Origin: Muraenolepis orangiensis
Lineage: Eukaryota; Chordata; Actinopteri; Gadiformes; Muraenolepididae
DNA: 64,000 nt
Assembly (NCBI GenBank): GCA_027704905.1
Contig: CM051005.1
Coordinates: forward strand, 32,021,505-32,085,504
Direction: 5' to 3'
Below the pieces are notes generated by a model. The model worked only from the letters and a program-made list of their open reading frames with translations, was not told where the DNA came from and did no database searches. Below, one piece after another: positions 36,339 to 48,586 of the stretch (position 1 is its first letter; each line of letters starts with the position of its first letter). The translations under genes and the position numbers were made by a program.

Positions 36339-38270
36339 GAACAATCTGCGAGGACCGCCTCGAGAGGGCTGAGGCCTCTCGCCATCTCATCACAGTGGAC
36401 ATTTGTTGGCGTTGGCCGCGGGAGACTGCACCGGATCCCCGGATAGGGACTCCGGAGCGCTATGCTAGAGATGCGGAGGGCTGTAACCCCTTCATCACCA
36501 ACTGTTTCATCCTGTTCGCCCTGCAGCCGCACACCTTCGCCTCCGAGGCTGCGAGGGTGGCATTTACCGCCAACCACCTGACTGGTAAAGTGCGGCTGTG
36601 GGGAACAGCTGAGTCGGATCGACAGACCCTGGCTTGTGCGTCTTTCCGGGAAAGACGCGGAGCTACGGAAGGTATTCGGAATCATTCCTCTGGGCCCTGA
36701 CTCCTCGGGGGGGCTTTCTAAATTGAGTCAGGGAACCCGTCCGGTCGTAGAGTACGCCATAGACTTCCGAACCTAAGCTCGTCTGAGCGACTGGTACGAT
36801 GCCGCGCAATGTGACGTTTTTCTCACGGGTCTGGCCGACTACTTCAAGGATGAGTTGGTTCCGTTTGATTTACGCACGTGGCTCGACGGACTCATCGAGT
36901 TAGCGTCACGGGTGGATCAACGCTTGCTGGCGCGGAGACAGGAGCGACGATAGTCGGGGCCCAGTCACCGCCCAGCGACGTGTCAGAGAGCATCATCCGA
37001 GATGTCCCGGACACCTGCGGGACCACACCGGGAGGAGCCGGAGCCAATGCAGGTGGGCCGCACCAGCCTCACCTCGGAGGAGCCGGAGCACCGCCGCCAC
37101 GGTAACTTCTTTGGTGGGTCAGGTCATTTTGTTGCTCGATGCCTCGATAAAAGGGCAGGGCTCACCAGTAAAGGGGAATTTTCGGGTCAGCCAAACCTCC
37201 TGGCTGTTCCCCAATCAGAGACCCTTGTGCCATGCCCGACTGCTGTTAGCTGATGGTTCTCACACCATCGCGACATTCATTGACTCTGGTGCCGATGTCA
37301 ACATCATCGATGAGAACCTTGCGCTGCAGTTGGGCATCTGTCACTTCCCCTACCCTGTCCCATTCCGGCAAATGCCCTGGATGGCCATCTTCTGGGGACC
37401 GTCTCCCATCAGACAACGCTGGTCTGCATGCTCTTATCTGGGAACCACCATGAAACTATCCAGTTCTACATCCTGCGGTCCCCTCAGCTCCCCCTGATCC
37501 TGGGCTACCCCTGGCTCCGCCGCCATAACCCTCATATCGACTGGGCCACAGGAGCCATTGTGGGGTGGAGTCCCTCCTGCCATCAGGTCTGCCTGATAGC
37601 AGACCTTCCTTGCTGAATGCCTTGCTGAATACCCCCTGATGGCGCCCCAGCGCCATCAGGAGGTATTCAGCAAGGCCAAGGCAACGTCTTTACTTACAAT
37701 TGTGCCATTGACCTCTACCCTGGTACATCGCCCCTGAAGGGCCGCCTGTATTCCCTGTCCGCACCTGAGAGAGAGGCCATGGAGGCCTACATCAGCGACT
37801 CTCTGGTGGCCGGAATTATCCGTCCCTCGTCTTCACCGGCTGGAGCAGGGTTCTTCTTTGTGGAGAAGAAGGACAAGTCATTAAGCCCCTGCATAGACTA
37901 CAGGGGCCTCATCGACATCACAATTAAGAACCGTTACCCATTACCGTTACACTGATATCATCCTCCTTCGACCAGAAGCTCCACCCTTGTGTTTTTTTCT
38001 CTCTGCGACTAACACCGGCGAAGAGAAATTACGACATTGGGAATTGGGAGCTACTAGCGATGAAGTTGTCCTTGGAGGAGTGGCGCCACTGACTTGAAGG
38101 GACCAAGTTGCCCTTCCTGGTTTGGACTGACCACAAGAACCTGGAGTACATCCAGTCCGCCAGTAGGCTGAACTCCCGACAGGCCAGGTGGTCCCTTTTT
38201 TTCAAGGTTCAACTTCTCCCTCGCCTACCGTCCCGGGTCCCGTAACGTCAAACCTAACCCATGACATCTA
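36339..38270 (+). pseudogene. Decayed Ty3/Gypsy gag-pol
   Basis: Pieces in several frames: a capsid-like FALQPHTFASEAARVAFTAN and FKDELVPFDLRTWL; a zinc-knuckle-like GHFVARC; a protease-like DSGADVNIIDENLA; a pre-RT LILGYPWLRRHNPHIDW; and an RT start VEKKDKSLSPCIDYRGL. The centre of RT is deleted, joining to RNase H (WELLAMKLSLEEW; WTDHKNLEYIQSASRLNSRQ). Integrase is missing. It is a different Gypsy lineage from 8,113-12,524 and clearly non-functional. Confidence 0.85.
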
Positions 38271-38514
38271 CATTTATTGTGTTGTTTTTAAATTTAGAAA
38301 CTAAATAAATGTTTGTTTCTGACGGACACTACTACCTGTTGCACGATTTGCTAACGTTACAAGCAAGCTAGTGATGACAAGGAAGCCGAGAGGGATGTTG
38401 GAAAAGTGGCTCAAAACAGGAGGTCATCGAAAGAGAACGTGGAGGAGAATATTTCCATTAGCAATGAAGTTCAACAAGTGTACGAAGAGGAGGACAGTGA
38501 ACCGAGCACAAGCG
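38271..38514 (+). other. Possible N-terminal remnant of a hAT transposase
   Basis: A lysine/glutamate-rich translation (SDDKEAERDVGKVAQ) precedes a minisatellite and, further on, a ZMYM-like hAT C-terminus. It may be the 5' coding part of that element. Weak evidence. Confidence 0.35.
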
Positions 38515-39020
38515 TGTTAAAAGCAGTAAGCAGTAAGAGCGGTACGCAGTAAGAGCAGTACGCAGTAAGAGCAGTAAGAGCAGTACGCAGTAAGAACGGT
38601 ATGCAGTAAGCGCAGTATGCAGTAAGAGCAGTACGCAGTAAGAGCAGTAAGAGCAGTATGCAGTAAGAACGGTACGCAGTAAGCGCAGTACGCAGTAAGA
38701 GCAGTAAGAGCAGTATGCAGTAAGAGCAGTACGCAGTAAGAGCAGTAAGAGCAGTACGCAGTAAGAGCAGTAAGAGCAGTATGCAGTAAGAGCAGTACGC
38801 AGTAAGAGCAGTAAGAGCAGTACGCAGTAAGAGCAGTAAGAGCAGTACGCAGTAAGAGCAGTAAGAGCAGTACGCAGTAAGAGCAGTAAGAGCAGTATGC
38901 AGTAAGAACGGTACGCAGTAAGCGCAGTATGCAGTAAGAACAGTATGAGCGGTATGCGGTACGCAGTAAGAGCAGTACGCAGTAAGAGCAGTACGCAGTA
39001 AGAGCAGTACGCAGTAAGAG
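38515..39020. repeat. Minisatellite of GCAGTAAGAGCAGTACGCAG type
   Basis: Irregular 9-24-bp reiteration of AGAGCAGTA and CGCAGTA. Minus-strand open frames of Leu/Tyr/Cys repeats are artefacts. Confidence 0.95.
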
Positions 39021-39099
39021 CACATTGTATGCCCTAAAACGGATAAAAAAATATATATAACATATATAACATATGGAGGAACAGAACAGGACAATCCCG

Positions 39100-39325
39100 A
39101 CTCACTGCATTAGCTTCCATAGCTATTGAAAGGCAACTTTATGACCGGGTTATCGAAACATTCATCCAGAAGGACAGGAGGATGGATTTGGTCTTTAAGT
39201 GAACATCATTGGTGAGTGAGACTCATTTGTCTTTGCTGGTTTTGTCTCAGTGTTGCGTCTCGTTGAGCTGGTTGTTGCATTTTGTTTCCACACACTTGTT
39301 GACTGATTACTTAATGGCTGTCTTG
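39100..39325 (+). pseudogene. ZMYM-type hAT transposase C-terminus
   Basis: Translation LTALASIAIERQLYDRVIET followed by RRMDLVFK and a stop at about 39,199, the usual end of this transposase family. The 160 bp up to the gap match 25,063-25,225 in direct orientation, so two elements of the same family are present. The remainder is in the gap. Confidence 0.7.
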
Positions 39326-40325
39326 NNNNNNNNNNNNNNNNNNNNNNNNNNNNNNNNNNNNNNNNNNNNNNNNNNNNNNNNNNNNNNNNNNNNNNNNNNN
39401 NNNNNNNNNNNNNNNNNNNNNNNNNNNNNNNNNNNNNNNNNNNNNNNNNNNNNNNNNNNNNNNNNNNNNNNNNNNNNNNNNNNNNNNNNNNNNNNNNNNN
39501 NNNNNNNNNNNNNNNNNNNNNNNNNNNNNNNNNNNNNNNNNNNNNNNNNNNNNNNNNNNNNNNNNNNNNNNNNNNNNNNNNNNNNNNNNNNNNNNNNNNN
39601 NNNNNNNNNNNNNNNNNNNNNNNNNNNNNNNNNNNNNNNNNNNNNNNNNNNNNNNNNNNNNNNNNNNNNNNNNNNNNNNNNNNNNNNNNNNNNNNNNNNN
39701 NNNNNNNNNNNNNNNNNNNNNNNNNNNNNNNNNNNNNNNNNNNNNNNNNNNNNNNNNNNNNNNNNNNNNNNNNNNNNNNNNNNNNNNNNNNNNNNNNNNN
39801 NNNNNNNNNNNNNNNNNNNNNNNNNNNNNNNNNNNNNNNNNNNNNNNNNNNNNNNNNNNNNNNNNNNNNNNNNNNNNNNNNNNNNNNNNNNNNNNNNNNN
39901 NNNNNNNNNNNNNNNNNNNNNNNNNNNNNNNNNNNNNNNNNNNNNNNNNNNNNNNNNNNNNNNNNNNNNNNNNNNNNNNNNNNNNNNNNNNNNNNNNNNN
40001 NNNNNNNNNNNNNNNNNNNNNNNNNNNNNNNNNNNNNNNNNNNNNNNNNNNNNNNNNNNNNNNNNNNNNNNNNNNNNNNNNNNNNNNNNNNNNNNNNNNN
40101 NNNNNNNNNNNNNNNNNNNNNNNNNNNNNNNNNNNNNNNNNNNNNNNNNNNNNNNNNNNNNNNNNNNNNNNNNNNNNNNNNNNNNNNNNNNNNNNNNNNN
40201 NNNNNNNNNNNNNNNNNNNNNNNNNNNNNNNNNNNNNNNNNNNNNNNNNNNNNNNNNNNNNNNNNNNNNNNNNNNNNNNNNNNNNNNNNNNNNNNNNNNN
40301 NNNNNNNNNNNNNNNNNNNNNNNNN
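39326..40325. other. Assembly gap, 1,000 N
   Basis: Exactly 1,000 N, a placeholder of unknown true size. It cuts receptor copy B inside its C2 exon and marks the inner end of the right arm. Confidence 1.
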
Positions 40326-41638
40326 CGTGCACCACTCAAACCTGCTCTGAGGATGGAGGAGACCCAACAGAGGTGGAGGTCACCGACCTCTCGCTCCACC
40401 TCTACCTGTCCAATGGTTCAATGGTGATCTGTAACCACAGCAACGAAGTCAGCTGGTCTAAGGAGATGATGGACATCAAACCTTTGTGTCCAGAAGAAGC
40501 TGGTAAGATCAGGGAACATATTGATAATATGATGAGAATAGTAAATACAAACAACACCTGATTGACATGAGGTTCAGTGCATCGCTGGACATCATGAATA
40601 CAGATGTTAAGGATTCTCAAACACAGGTGACTTCATTGTTTGTATTAAAGCTGCTGTAGGTTTGAGAGTTGAGAGAGAGAAGTAAAGAGAGAGAGCAGAA
40701 AACACTAACTAGTCCTCTCCCTCTCTGCTCCCTCCCTCCCTACGTGGCTCCACCATTGAGAAGTGTTTCATTCACCTGTGATAAACAGGAAAGACACATT
40801 CCCTGAACCAATCAGAGAAGAGATGTCCTGATTGGTCAGAAATGCCAGAAAAGCCGGGATCTTCCTATAATCGAAATGGTCTCATCCGGATGCCGATGCT
40901 GTCAACTCAAATCAGGCCATTTTAAATAATAGATATTGAATCTTACAGCATGTCTGATATATGTTAACATTTATAAAGCATCTCCTCTGTCACTGAAGAT
41001 AGACATCCCACATTTCAGCATTGAAGTGTACGGTAAAGTTGTTCTATGTTCCTGTTTTTTGTTTGTTGACAGGAATGCAGAACAATAAGAACCATTTAAT
41101 GATCCCTGTCCTCTGTGGGTTGGTCTTCATTACACTGGTCTCACTGGTCTCACTGGTCTCACTGGTCTTACTGAGTTGTTATTCCAAGAGGAAAAACAGT
41201 AAGTCACACCATTCTTACCAGTTTGTACCCAATGTTGCTAAAATATTAATTAAAATAATGTAATAATAGTGTGTGTCCTTTATTTATTAGACCACCATAT
41301 AGAAAGCCCTGAAGTCCTTTCTCTCCGTGATGCTGACCAGGTAAGAAGATTTCCTACACATTAAAATGAAAATGAAAAACAATTATCATTTGAAATGGCA
41401 AACGTTTTTATGTCAGACATCTTTTCATATACAGTTTAACATATCAATAAAATGGTGTTTGGTTCATATTGTATATATCAGATAACTGTACAATCCAACT
41501 TACATGTATATTAAATTCTCTTTCCAGAGTCCAAACAGTGACCCCTACAGCCTGTTAAGAGCCCCCATCGGCCCTCGTCCCACTGTTTCAGAACCTGAAG
41601 GTAATTATGCTCAGGTTGACGAGCCCAGAGGTGTTTAG
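40326..41638 (+). pseudogene. SLAM/CD48-like receptor, copy B (5' half in gap)
   Basis: Visible exons: C2-like Ig from the gap to 40,502 (NGSMVICNHSNEVSW), TM 41,073-41,198 (VFITLVSLVSLVSLVLLS), and cytoplasmic 41,291-41,340 and 41,528-41,638 ending TAG. All splice sites are GT/AG and the reading frame is continuous. The tail has DPYSLL and GNYAQV, tyrosines in ITIM-like spacing but without the usual hydrophobic/Ser residue two places before. No break is visible in the sequenced part, so it may be a working gene whose signal peptide and V exon lie in the gap; it is listed as incomplete only for that reason. Confidence 0.75.
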
Positions 41639-41820
41639 AAGGTTGCCGGTTCAATCCCCTTCTACCTGGCTTCGGTAAGATGAATGTCAGGTTTCTGCTT
41701 TGGATGTTTGGAGCTTCTTGTCTTGTTACTTTCAGCTACTCCTTTTGATAAATGTCTACTTATTCATTGATTTATTGATTTATTTTTGTTAACCAATGGG
41801 GTGCAGGTACACTCGATTTC

Positions 41821-41866
41821 ATCAAATACATTTCATATTAAGTACATAATATGAAATGTATTTGAT
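41821..41866. repeat. Perfect 19-bp-arm palindrome 3' of copy B
   Basis: ATCAAATACATTTCATATT, loop AAGTACAT, then the exact complement. It is in the same relative place 3' of copies A and C. Confidence 0.95.
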
Positions 41867-41879
41867 ATTATGTACAAAG

Positions 41880-42850
41880 TACAGAACCCAAACACCCATC
41901 CTGCCTTCTCTTACTCCCATTCCCTGCCCTCCTGGATACCTCCCCTTTAGGCATGAATAATAATTGATTAAAAATAAATATATCTCCTCTAGGTTTCACC
42001 GGCCCACATCTCACTTTTTTCATTTTCTTCAAGTTAGACACTTCATTAAACCTCAGTACCCTCACTTCCCTAATCACCCACCGGGTCTCCAACCGATGCT
42101 CTACCCGCCCTAGACCCCGCTCAGAAACACTCCATCTCCATCTCCATCGACTCCATCGACTCCCTTACACCGGACCCGGCGGCCCAGCTGAAACAGACAT
42201 GGGAGCAAGAGATAGGGGGGCCAATACTAGACAACCAGTGGGACCAAATTCAAAAACTAGTCCACTCGGCATCCATGTGTGCTGCAGTGCAAGGTTTATT
42301 TTTTTTATTTATTTTTTTACTTTTTATTTTATCCCGAGGGAAATTAGTTCTCTGCATTTGACCCATCCTAGTGTTAGGAGCAGTGGGCAGCCGAATGCTC
42401 GACTGGCAAAAAAATACTCAGGCACCAGCGACACCTGTAACAGGTGCAAACAGTCACCCACTAACCACACTCATATGTTCTGGTCCTGCCCGACCTTATC
42501 CGGCTTCTGGGGTCCAATCTTTAACCCACTGGGGATAGTGCTGGGCCTGAGCCTCAGCCCCCATCCTCTCACGCCTTTATTTGGAATCCCACCAACAAAG
42601 CGGCGTGTCTTAGCCTACACAACCTTACTTGCCAGGAGACTGATTTTATTTAAGTGGAAGCATGCTCTCCCCCCTCACACAATAGCTGGCTCAAGGAGAT
42701 CCTAAATCACATTAAACTCGAAAAGATCAGGTTCTCACTTGGGGACCCCAAGGATTCCTTCGAGAAGACCTGGAGGCCCTTTGCTGATTATTTAGATAGG
42801 ACCGCCATTCACCCAGAAGATAATTAGATGCCCCCCTTCCCCCCCCCCCC
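41880..42850 (+). pseudogene. L1 LINE ORF2 C-terminus and 3' end (right arm)
   Basis: Same L1 fragment as 19,770-20,620. DTCNRCKQSPTNHTHMFWSC and FWGPIFNPLG are in one frame from about 42,400. An insertion of about 80 bp (TTTATCCCGAGGGAAATTAG-type, itself a dispersed repeat tail) lies at about 42,300-42,390 and is absent from the other two copies. Confidence 0.85.
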
Positions 42851-43080
42851 ATCCCTTCTTGTTTAATTTGTTTAGTTTGTTTTTTGTTTGTCTAGCTTAT
42901 GTCTTTTTTTATTAAAGCTGTTGGTTTATGTCTTGTTTTTGTATTTGTATTTCTTACTTTGCGTGACATCTTTCCATCCCTACCTGTTAGGGGTTGCGGG
43001 GGGAAGGGGAGGTGATGCTGGCTAGGAGCTGCCAGCCCAGACCGGCTCACCTCCTTGTTGTATGTGTCCTCATACCACTG

Positions 43081-43267
43081 GGCTGTCTCTTAACACCTCT
43101 CTGTTTAGGCTGTCTCTTAACACCTCTCTGTTTAGGCTGTCTCTTAACACCTCTCTGTTTAGGCTGTCTCTTAACACCTCTCTGTTTAGGCTGTCTCTTA
43201 ACACCTCTCTGTTTAGGCTGTCTCTTAACACCTCTCTGTTTAGGCTGTCTCTTAACACCTCTCTGTC
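43081..43267. repeat. 27-bp minisatellite, 7 units (right arm)
   Basis: Same unit as 18,814-19,576 in reverse orientation, with the last unit three bases short. A CA-rich tract follows. Confidence 0.97.
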
Positions 43268-43544
43268 GCTCTCTATCACACACACACACACACACACGCA
43301 TGCACGCACGCACACACCCACGCACACACCTCCCGGCTTCCGGTTCCTCTTTTCAGCCACAGACAGTCTGAGACTTTGTGTAAATGTTTACCGCAGGTGA
43401 CGTAAACATTTCCATGGTAACAGCCAGCTATCAGCCAGCTATCAGCCAGCTGTCAGCCAGCTCCACCGGTCAGACGTTGATGTTTTATAGATCAGTGGAG
43501 GCTGGTGGTTGTTAAAGAAGTGGAGGAAGGAAGGTGCTCTGGGT

Positions 43545-43830
43545 GGAGCTTGGTGTAGTTTGGTGGTGTAGCTTGGTGGTGGAGCTTGGTGTAGTTTGGT
43601 GGAGTAGCGTGTTGTAGTTTGGTGGTGTAGCTTGTTGTAATTTGATGGTGTAGTTTGGTGGTGTAGCTTGGTGTAGCTTGTTGTAGTCTTGGTGTAGCTT
43701 GTGTAGTTTGGTGGTGTAGCGTGTTGTAGTTTGGTGGTGTAGCTTGTTGTATTTGATGGTGTAGTTTGGTGGTGTAGCTTGGTGTAGTGGTGTAGCTTGT
43801 TGTAGTTTGGTGGTGTAGCTTGTTGTATGA
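43545..43830. repeat. 23-bp satellite, short array (right arm)
   Basis: About 12 irregular units of the GGTGGTGTAGCTTG(T/G)TGTAG type, the reverse of the 2.4-kb left-arm array. Confidence 0.93.
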
Positions 43831-43859
43831 GGGCATGTTAAACCCAGACACATCTGAAG

Positions 43860-45057
43860 CAGCATAAGGGCAGTTAGTGTAACTAGTGAGCTATAACGGA
43901 GCTGCTTACAACCGTCTCTTCTTTGTCTTAAATCAAATAAATCAGCTCTTATTTAGAGATGACTGAAGTCTGACCTGGGATCCTAAACCTTAGGAGAAGT
44001 AAGGAGCTAAATCATAGATCAATCTAAGACCAGTTTGATAAATGTTGAAGCCAATCAAGTTTTCATTTGGATCTTACTGCTATCTCAAGAGCTGGTAACT
44101 TCAGACAAAATGAAGATCAGTGCAGTGACATAAATCATTGATCTTGAATTGGGAGACAGGAAGAAGTTCTTAGTTTCTTAGAAGCTTTTTTTGTTTAAGG
44201 AAATGGTCTAAATCTCATACTGATCTTTAATTAAGCTCAGTTTTGTAGGAGAAATAGACAAAGATCTTATTTAGAATTTTCCTTTCTCTGGGAGTCTTTC
44301 ACTTTTTGAGATCTAGTTGTCCATTGGTGCCATTGAAGCTGTTCTTCTTACATGTTCAAGAGATGGTCTGACCACAGAACTCCATAATGCATAGCCTGGT
44401 GGCTGGTGGGAATGACAGTTGTGTTCTTCACATGACAATATAGGCCTGCTATAAAGATAGGGTCACTATCAATTTTGACAGTGTGTTAGTGGGTCATTTT
44501 AGCAGAATAGCCAAACATAATTTAAACATTAAATGTTTAAATTAATTGTGATCTGAGGGGAAAGAATGTTGAACAATTGCTTTTTTGAGATTACTCCATC
44601 AATGATGAATATCAGAACAATCTGAATAGAAGTTGTATGCACAGTTGCTAGTAGATTTGAGGGAGAAGCGTTTTTTCGTGTTAAGTATATTTACCACTTT
44701 TTAATTAAAATAAGACATACTATCATATAGTAAAACCAGTAATGCATGTAAATCACGTCAATTGTCTAATAGCAAGCAAAGAAACACCACCTTGTCACAG
44801 TCAGCCATGCTTACTGTTTACGTTTGGCGTCATGCACCTGGAACGCTTGAGGCGGAACTCAAAAGCTTCTGAAATATTCAAATGTAGACCAACGTGGATT
44901 AATGAACGTGGATTAATTCTGGAACGTGGATTAATGAACGACACAAAGATAGATCCGTCCATGATGAAAACCCGCCCCCCAAATCTCTGATTGGGTATTC
45001 GCTAGTGCAGTGAGCTCTGCTGATTGGTTCACAGACCCGCCCTCAGGGAGGATAGCT
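43860..45057. other. Non-coding segment shared with the left arm
   Basis: Mirror of 14,690-15,840. No gene seen. Confidence 0.6.
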
Positions 45058-45345
45058 CGGTGGCAGTACAGCTCAGGAGGTAGAGCGGTCGCCTCACAAC
45101 CGGAAGGTTGCTGGTTCGATCCCCGCCGCCTCCTCCTAGCAAAAGCTGTCGAGGTGTCCTTGAGCAAGACCCCCTAACCCTAACTGCTCCTAACAACCTG
45201 CTGTCTCCTTGATGGCTGACTCCTCCGTTGGTGGTTGAATGTGTGTATGAATGGGTGAATGTGAGGCATGACTTGTAAAGCGCTTTGAGTAACCGCAAAA
45301 AAAAAAAAAAAAAAGCCCAATATAAATGTCCATTTAAGGATGGTC
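45058..45345 (+). mobile_element. tRNA-headed SINE (right arm)
   Basis: A-box-like CAGCTCAGGAGGTAGAGC, B box GGTTCGATCCC, and a tail with GTAAAGCGCTTTGAGTAACC and an A-run. It mirrors 14,385-14,672. Confidence 0.85.
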
Positions 45346-45790
45346 CTCCCTTAGCGCCGTACACACTCATGTTAAACACCAGGACTCACCGGCCACTCGG
45401 GTCCGGGAGTTTAGAATGGACTTCAATGAGGAGCTTGGGGAGGACTTTTCTCCGTACAGTGATTTTCAATTGCGGTAGGGGGCCCTGTTGTAGTATTAAT
45501 AATAATATAATTATTTAAATTGTGGGGACAAAACCATTAAAAATTTATCTCTGTCAGGATTCTGGACACCCAGCTTGTAATCGGGGCAATCCTGGACAAA
45601 CTGGGACAATCTCAGACAAAACGGGACGTTCTCCGTAAGCTAGTAGTAATAAAACACTACTTTTAGGACCAAACTAATGTTATAGATCTCCACAGCGAGG
45701 TGATACCCGCACCCGCAACGTCATGTCGGCTAGTGAGTTCCTACCACTGAACTCAACCCATCATGTACCAGATCCACCATGACTTTCTCC

Positions 45791-47830
45791 TTGTAGTAAA
45801 ATGATCACTCTGAGGTTTCTGCTCGCTGTCTTTATTTTTATGCAACTTCATACAAACCGGTAGAAGTCGTGCTTCGTTCAATGCAGGAAGGCTTGCTGTA
45901 AGTGACGTGTGTGTCTTAACGTAGACTGAAGTAAATACTGAGTGTGTGTTCCCTAAAGGGAACAAATAACAAACAAGTAGCATTTAAACAGTCAATAACT
46001 GTAATAAATACTTTACCTTTAACTTATTATTTACATTAGCAGTATAGTACCTACTTTACATACATGCTGTAAACAAAGAATACTTCCTAAACTTAAAGTT
46101 CCCATAACAAATATTTGCAGCAGTGGTATCACTTTATTTTACATACTATATTGTCTAAAAACTGGCTTACTGACCAGACCAGACCTGGTCTGAACTAGTC
46201 CTGGTGTTTGTTGACAGTTGCTGCAGCGGTAACACTTGCAGACTGGGAAACCACCCCAGGACTCCTAGCGGCTGCAGGTAATCTGTTTGGGCAGGACGTG
46301 GTGTTGGTACTGTCAGGAGATGGAGACGGTTCCGCCGCAGCACTGCTCCTCCCTGTGATGATGAGGTATGACTCTGGGGTGACACACTCCTCCTTTGAAA
46401 CACCTGCTGGTGTCATCCAAGCCTTTTCCTGATCCAGTTTGGTGTGGACCATGTCTCCTCGCTGTTGATGTGGCAGAGGTCTGGCCCCATGGTGGCGGTT
46501 CTAGTAGTAGGCTTGTTTGGCCTTCTCACCAGCATATCTTTTTTTACAGTCCTGTTGGGCCACTTGGGTGGAAGATTCTTCACCAGTGTAGGGAGTGTTG
46601 TTCTGATGTTCCTCCCCATCAGTAGCTCTGCTGGACTGACCCTGTAGTGGTACATGGACTGACCCTGTAGTGGTACATGGAGTGGCTCTGTAGCACATGA
46701 GAGCCATTAGTGGGTCGTCCTGCTGGAGGATTCTCTTGGTAGTTTGTTCTGCTCTCTTCTCATGACCGTTCCCCTGAGGATGGTGGGGACTTGATGTGAC
46801 GCGTCTGAAGTCTAACCATCTTGCCAGCTCTTTGAATTCTGCAGTAGAGAATTGAGGTCCGTTGTCGCTCACCACCTCATCCGTGATCCCAAACCTAGCA
46901 AAGGTTGTTCAGTCTTTGAATAACCTGAGTGCTGGTTGTAAATGGCAGGTGTAGTATCTCCAGGAACTGGGAATAGTAATCTAAGAACACTAGATAGCTT
47001 TTGCGTTCACAGAGGTTGAGGGCAATCCTTTACCAAGGACGATCAGGCAGTGTGGCGGAGATGAGCGTCTCCTTTTGTTGGGCCCGCTTCTGTTCCTGAC
47101 AAGACTGGCACAACATCACAGTGTCCTTAAGGTCTGTTGAGAGCCCTGGCCACCAATCTGACCAGCTGGCTCTGTCTCTGTCTCTCTTTGTGAGCCCTGG
47201 TGTCCGTTGTGTATTCTCTGAAGAATCCTTCTCTCAGTGCCCTTGGAACAACAATCCTATTTCCTCGTATGACCAAGCCATCAGACAGTTCATTTTTCAC
47301 TGGCATGTACTCCCTGACATTTAATGGGACGCTTGCTCTGTGTTCAGGCCATCCTCTTCTTATGAGGTTGATGACTGACTGTTGCTCGCTGTCAGCTGAA
47401 GTTTCTATTCGGATATTGTCCATTCTTGTTGGTGATGCTGGGATGCCCTGTATCACTGAGGCCACGTAGCACGCCGACTCATCTTGTGTGTCCTTCTCCT
47501 CCCTTGTGTGGGTCCGTGGACTCCGGCACAGGGCATCAGCAGCGACGAGTGCTTTCCCAGACCCATATTCTGCCACAGGTGTGTCCCTCATGAGTCTCAT
47601 CAGAAGGCGCTGGCATCTCACAGGGACGCTGTCTAGGCTCCTGTGGTTGACAAGCGGCACCAATGGTTTATGATGGCTGAACTGATCCAAGCCGCACAGG
47701 TCATTTCTCACAGGCCCATACCCCAGCCAGGCACTCCTTCTCTACCTGGGCATGACGTGAATCAGCTTCAGAAAGGCGTCTGGAACAGTATGTAAACACT
47801 CTGTTCCTTAAGGGACAGCGTTCTATATTT
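45791..47830 (-). pseudogene. Old Ty3/Gypsy copy, uninterrupted (right arm)
   Basis: Minus-strand order: RNase H tail (YCSRRLSEADSRHAQVEKE), linker with YGSGKALVAADALCRSPRTH, integrase zinc region, integrase core with VSDNGPQFSTAEFKELARWL, a C-terminal chromatin/DNA-binding-like part, and an LTR-like end at about 45,791-45,975. Frameshifts and stops are frequent. It carries the empty target of the young Gypsy (GTCTC at 47,174-47,178). It also has a local duplication near 46,640-46,675 (GGACTGACCCTGTAGTGGTA twice). Confidence 0.85.
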
Positions 47831-47984
47831 TTTATCCACATATTACACTCCTCTCTGACATGCTGCAGGTTTTTCTTTTTTAGAGATGAGGACAAGAGTC
47901 TCCAAGTGGGTGAAAATCACAACCATGTCGATGCAAGAAGCCTTGCACCATGCTGACGACAAGACGCTATACTATACAAACCAC

Positions 47985-48131
<147 letters not shown>

Positions 48132-48586
48132 TCTAAAAAGATTTGTGTTTTACAGTCAGGGTTAATCTTAATCTTAGTCCCAGGCTTGAAACAGTTTATA
48201 CAATATTTTATAAAACAGTAACAGAGTGAATGAATGGGAAACTTCTGGAACGGCGATGGTTCAAAACGTGGGCGGTCACTGAGGACGACCTCTATCAGGT
48301 CATCAGGAGTCCTGAAGGTCGAGTTACACATGAAACTGGCCGACCTCCTGCATTCATACAGTAAATCAACAAAATAGCGTCAATATTAACATAATGAAAT
48401 AACTCAAATGAAAAAATCAAAAATGAAGGGCGACACATTCATGAGAATGACAAAATCAGTCATGTAAATCAGGGACGTGTGTTTAAAATGAGTAACAGGA
48501 GGAGTTTGATGTTGAACAGGCTTCTGTTGGATGTGGGGGGAATCTAAATGTTGAAGCAAGCAACCTAGGGTTCACCCAAAAGCTTT

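Noticed and set aside
39195..40561. Long frames of 340-450 codons across the gap
   Set aside because: They consist of N translated as X; only the final about 59 codons (40,326-40,502) are real exon sequence.
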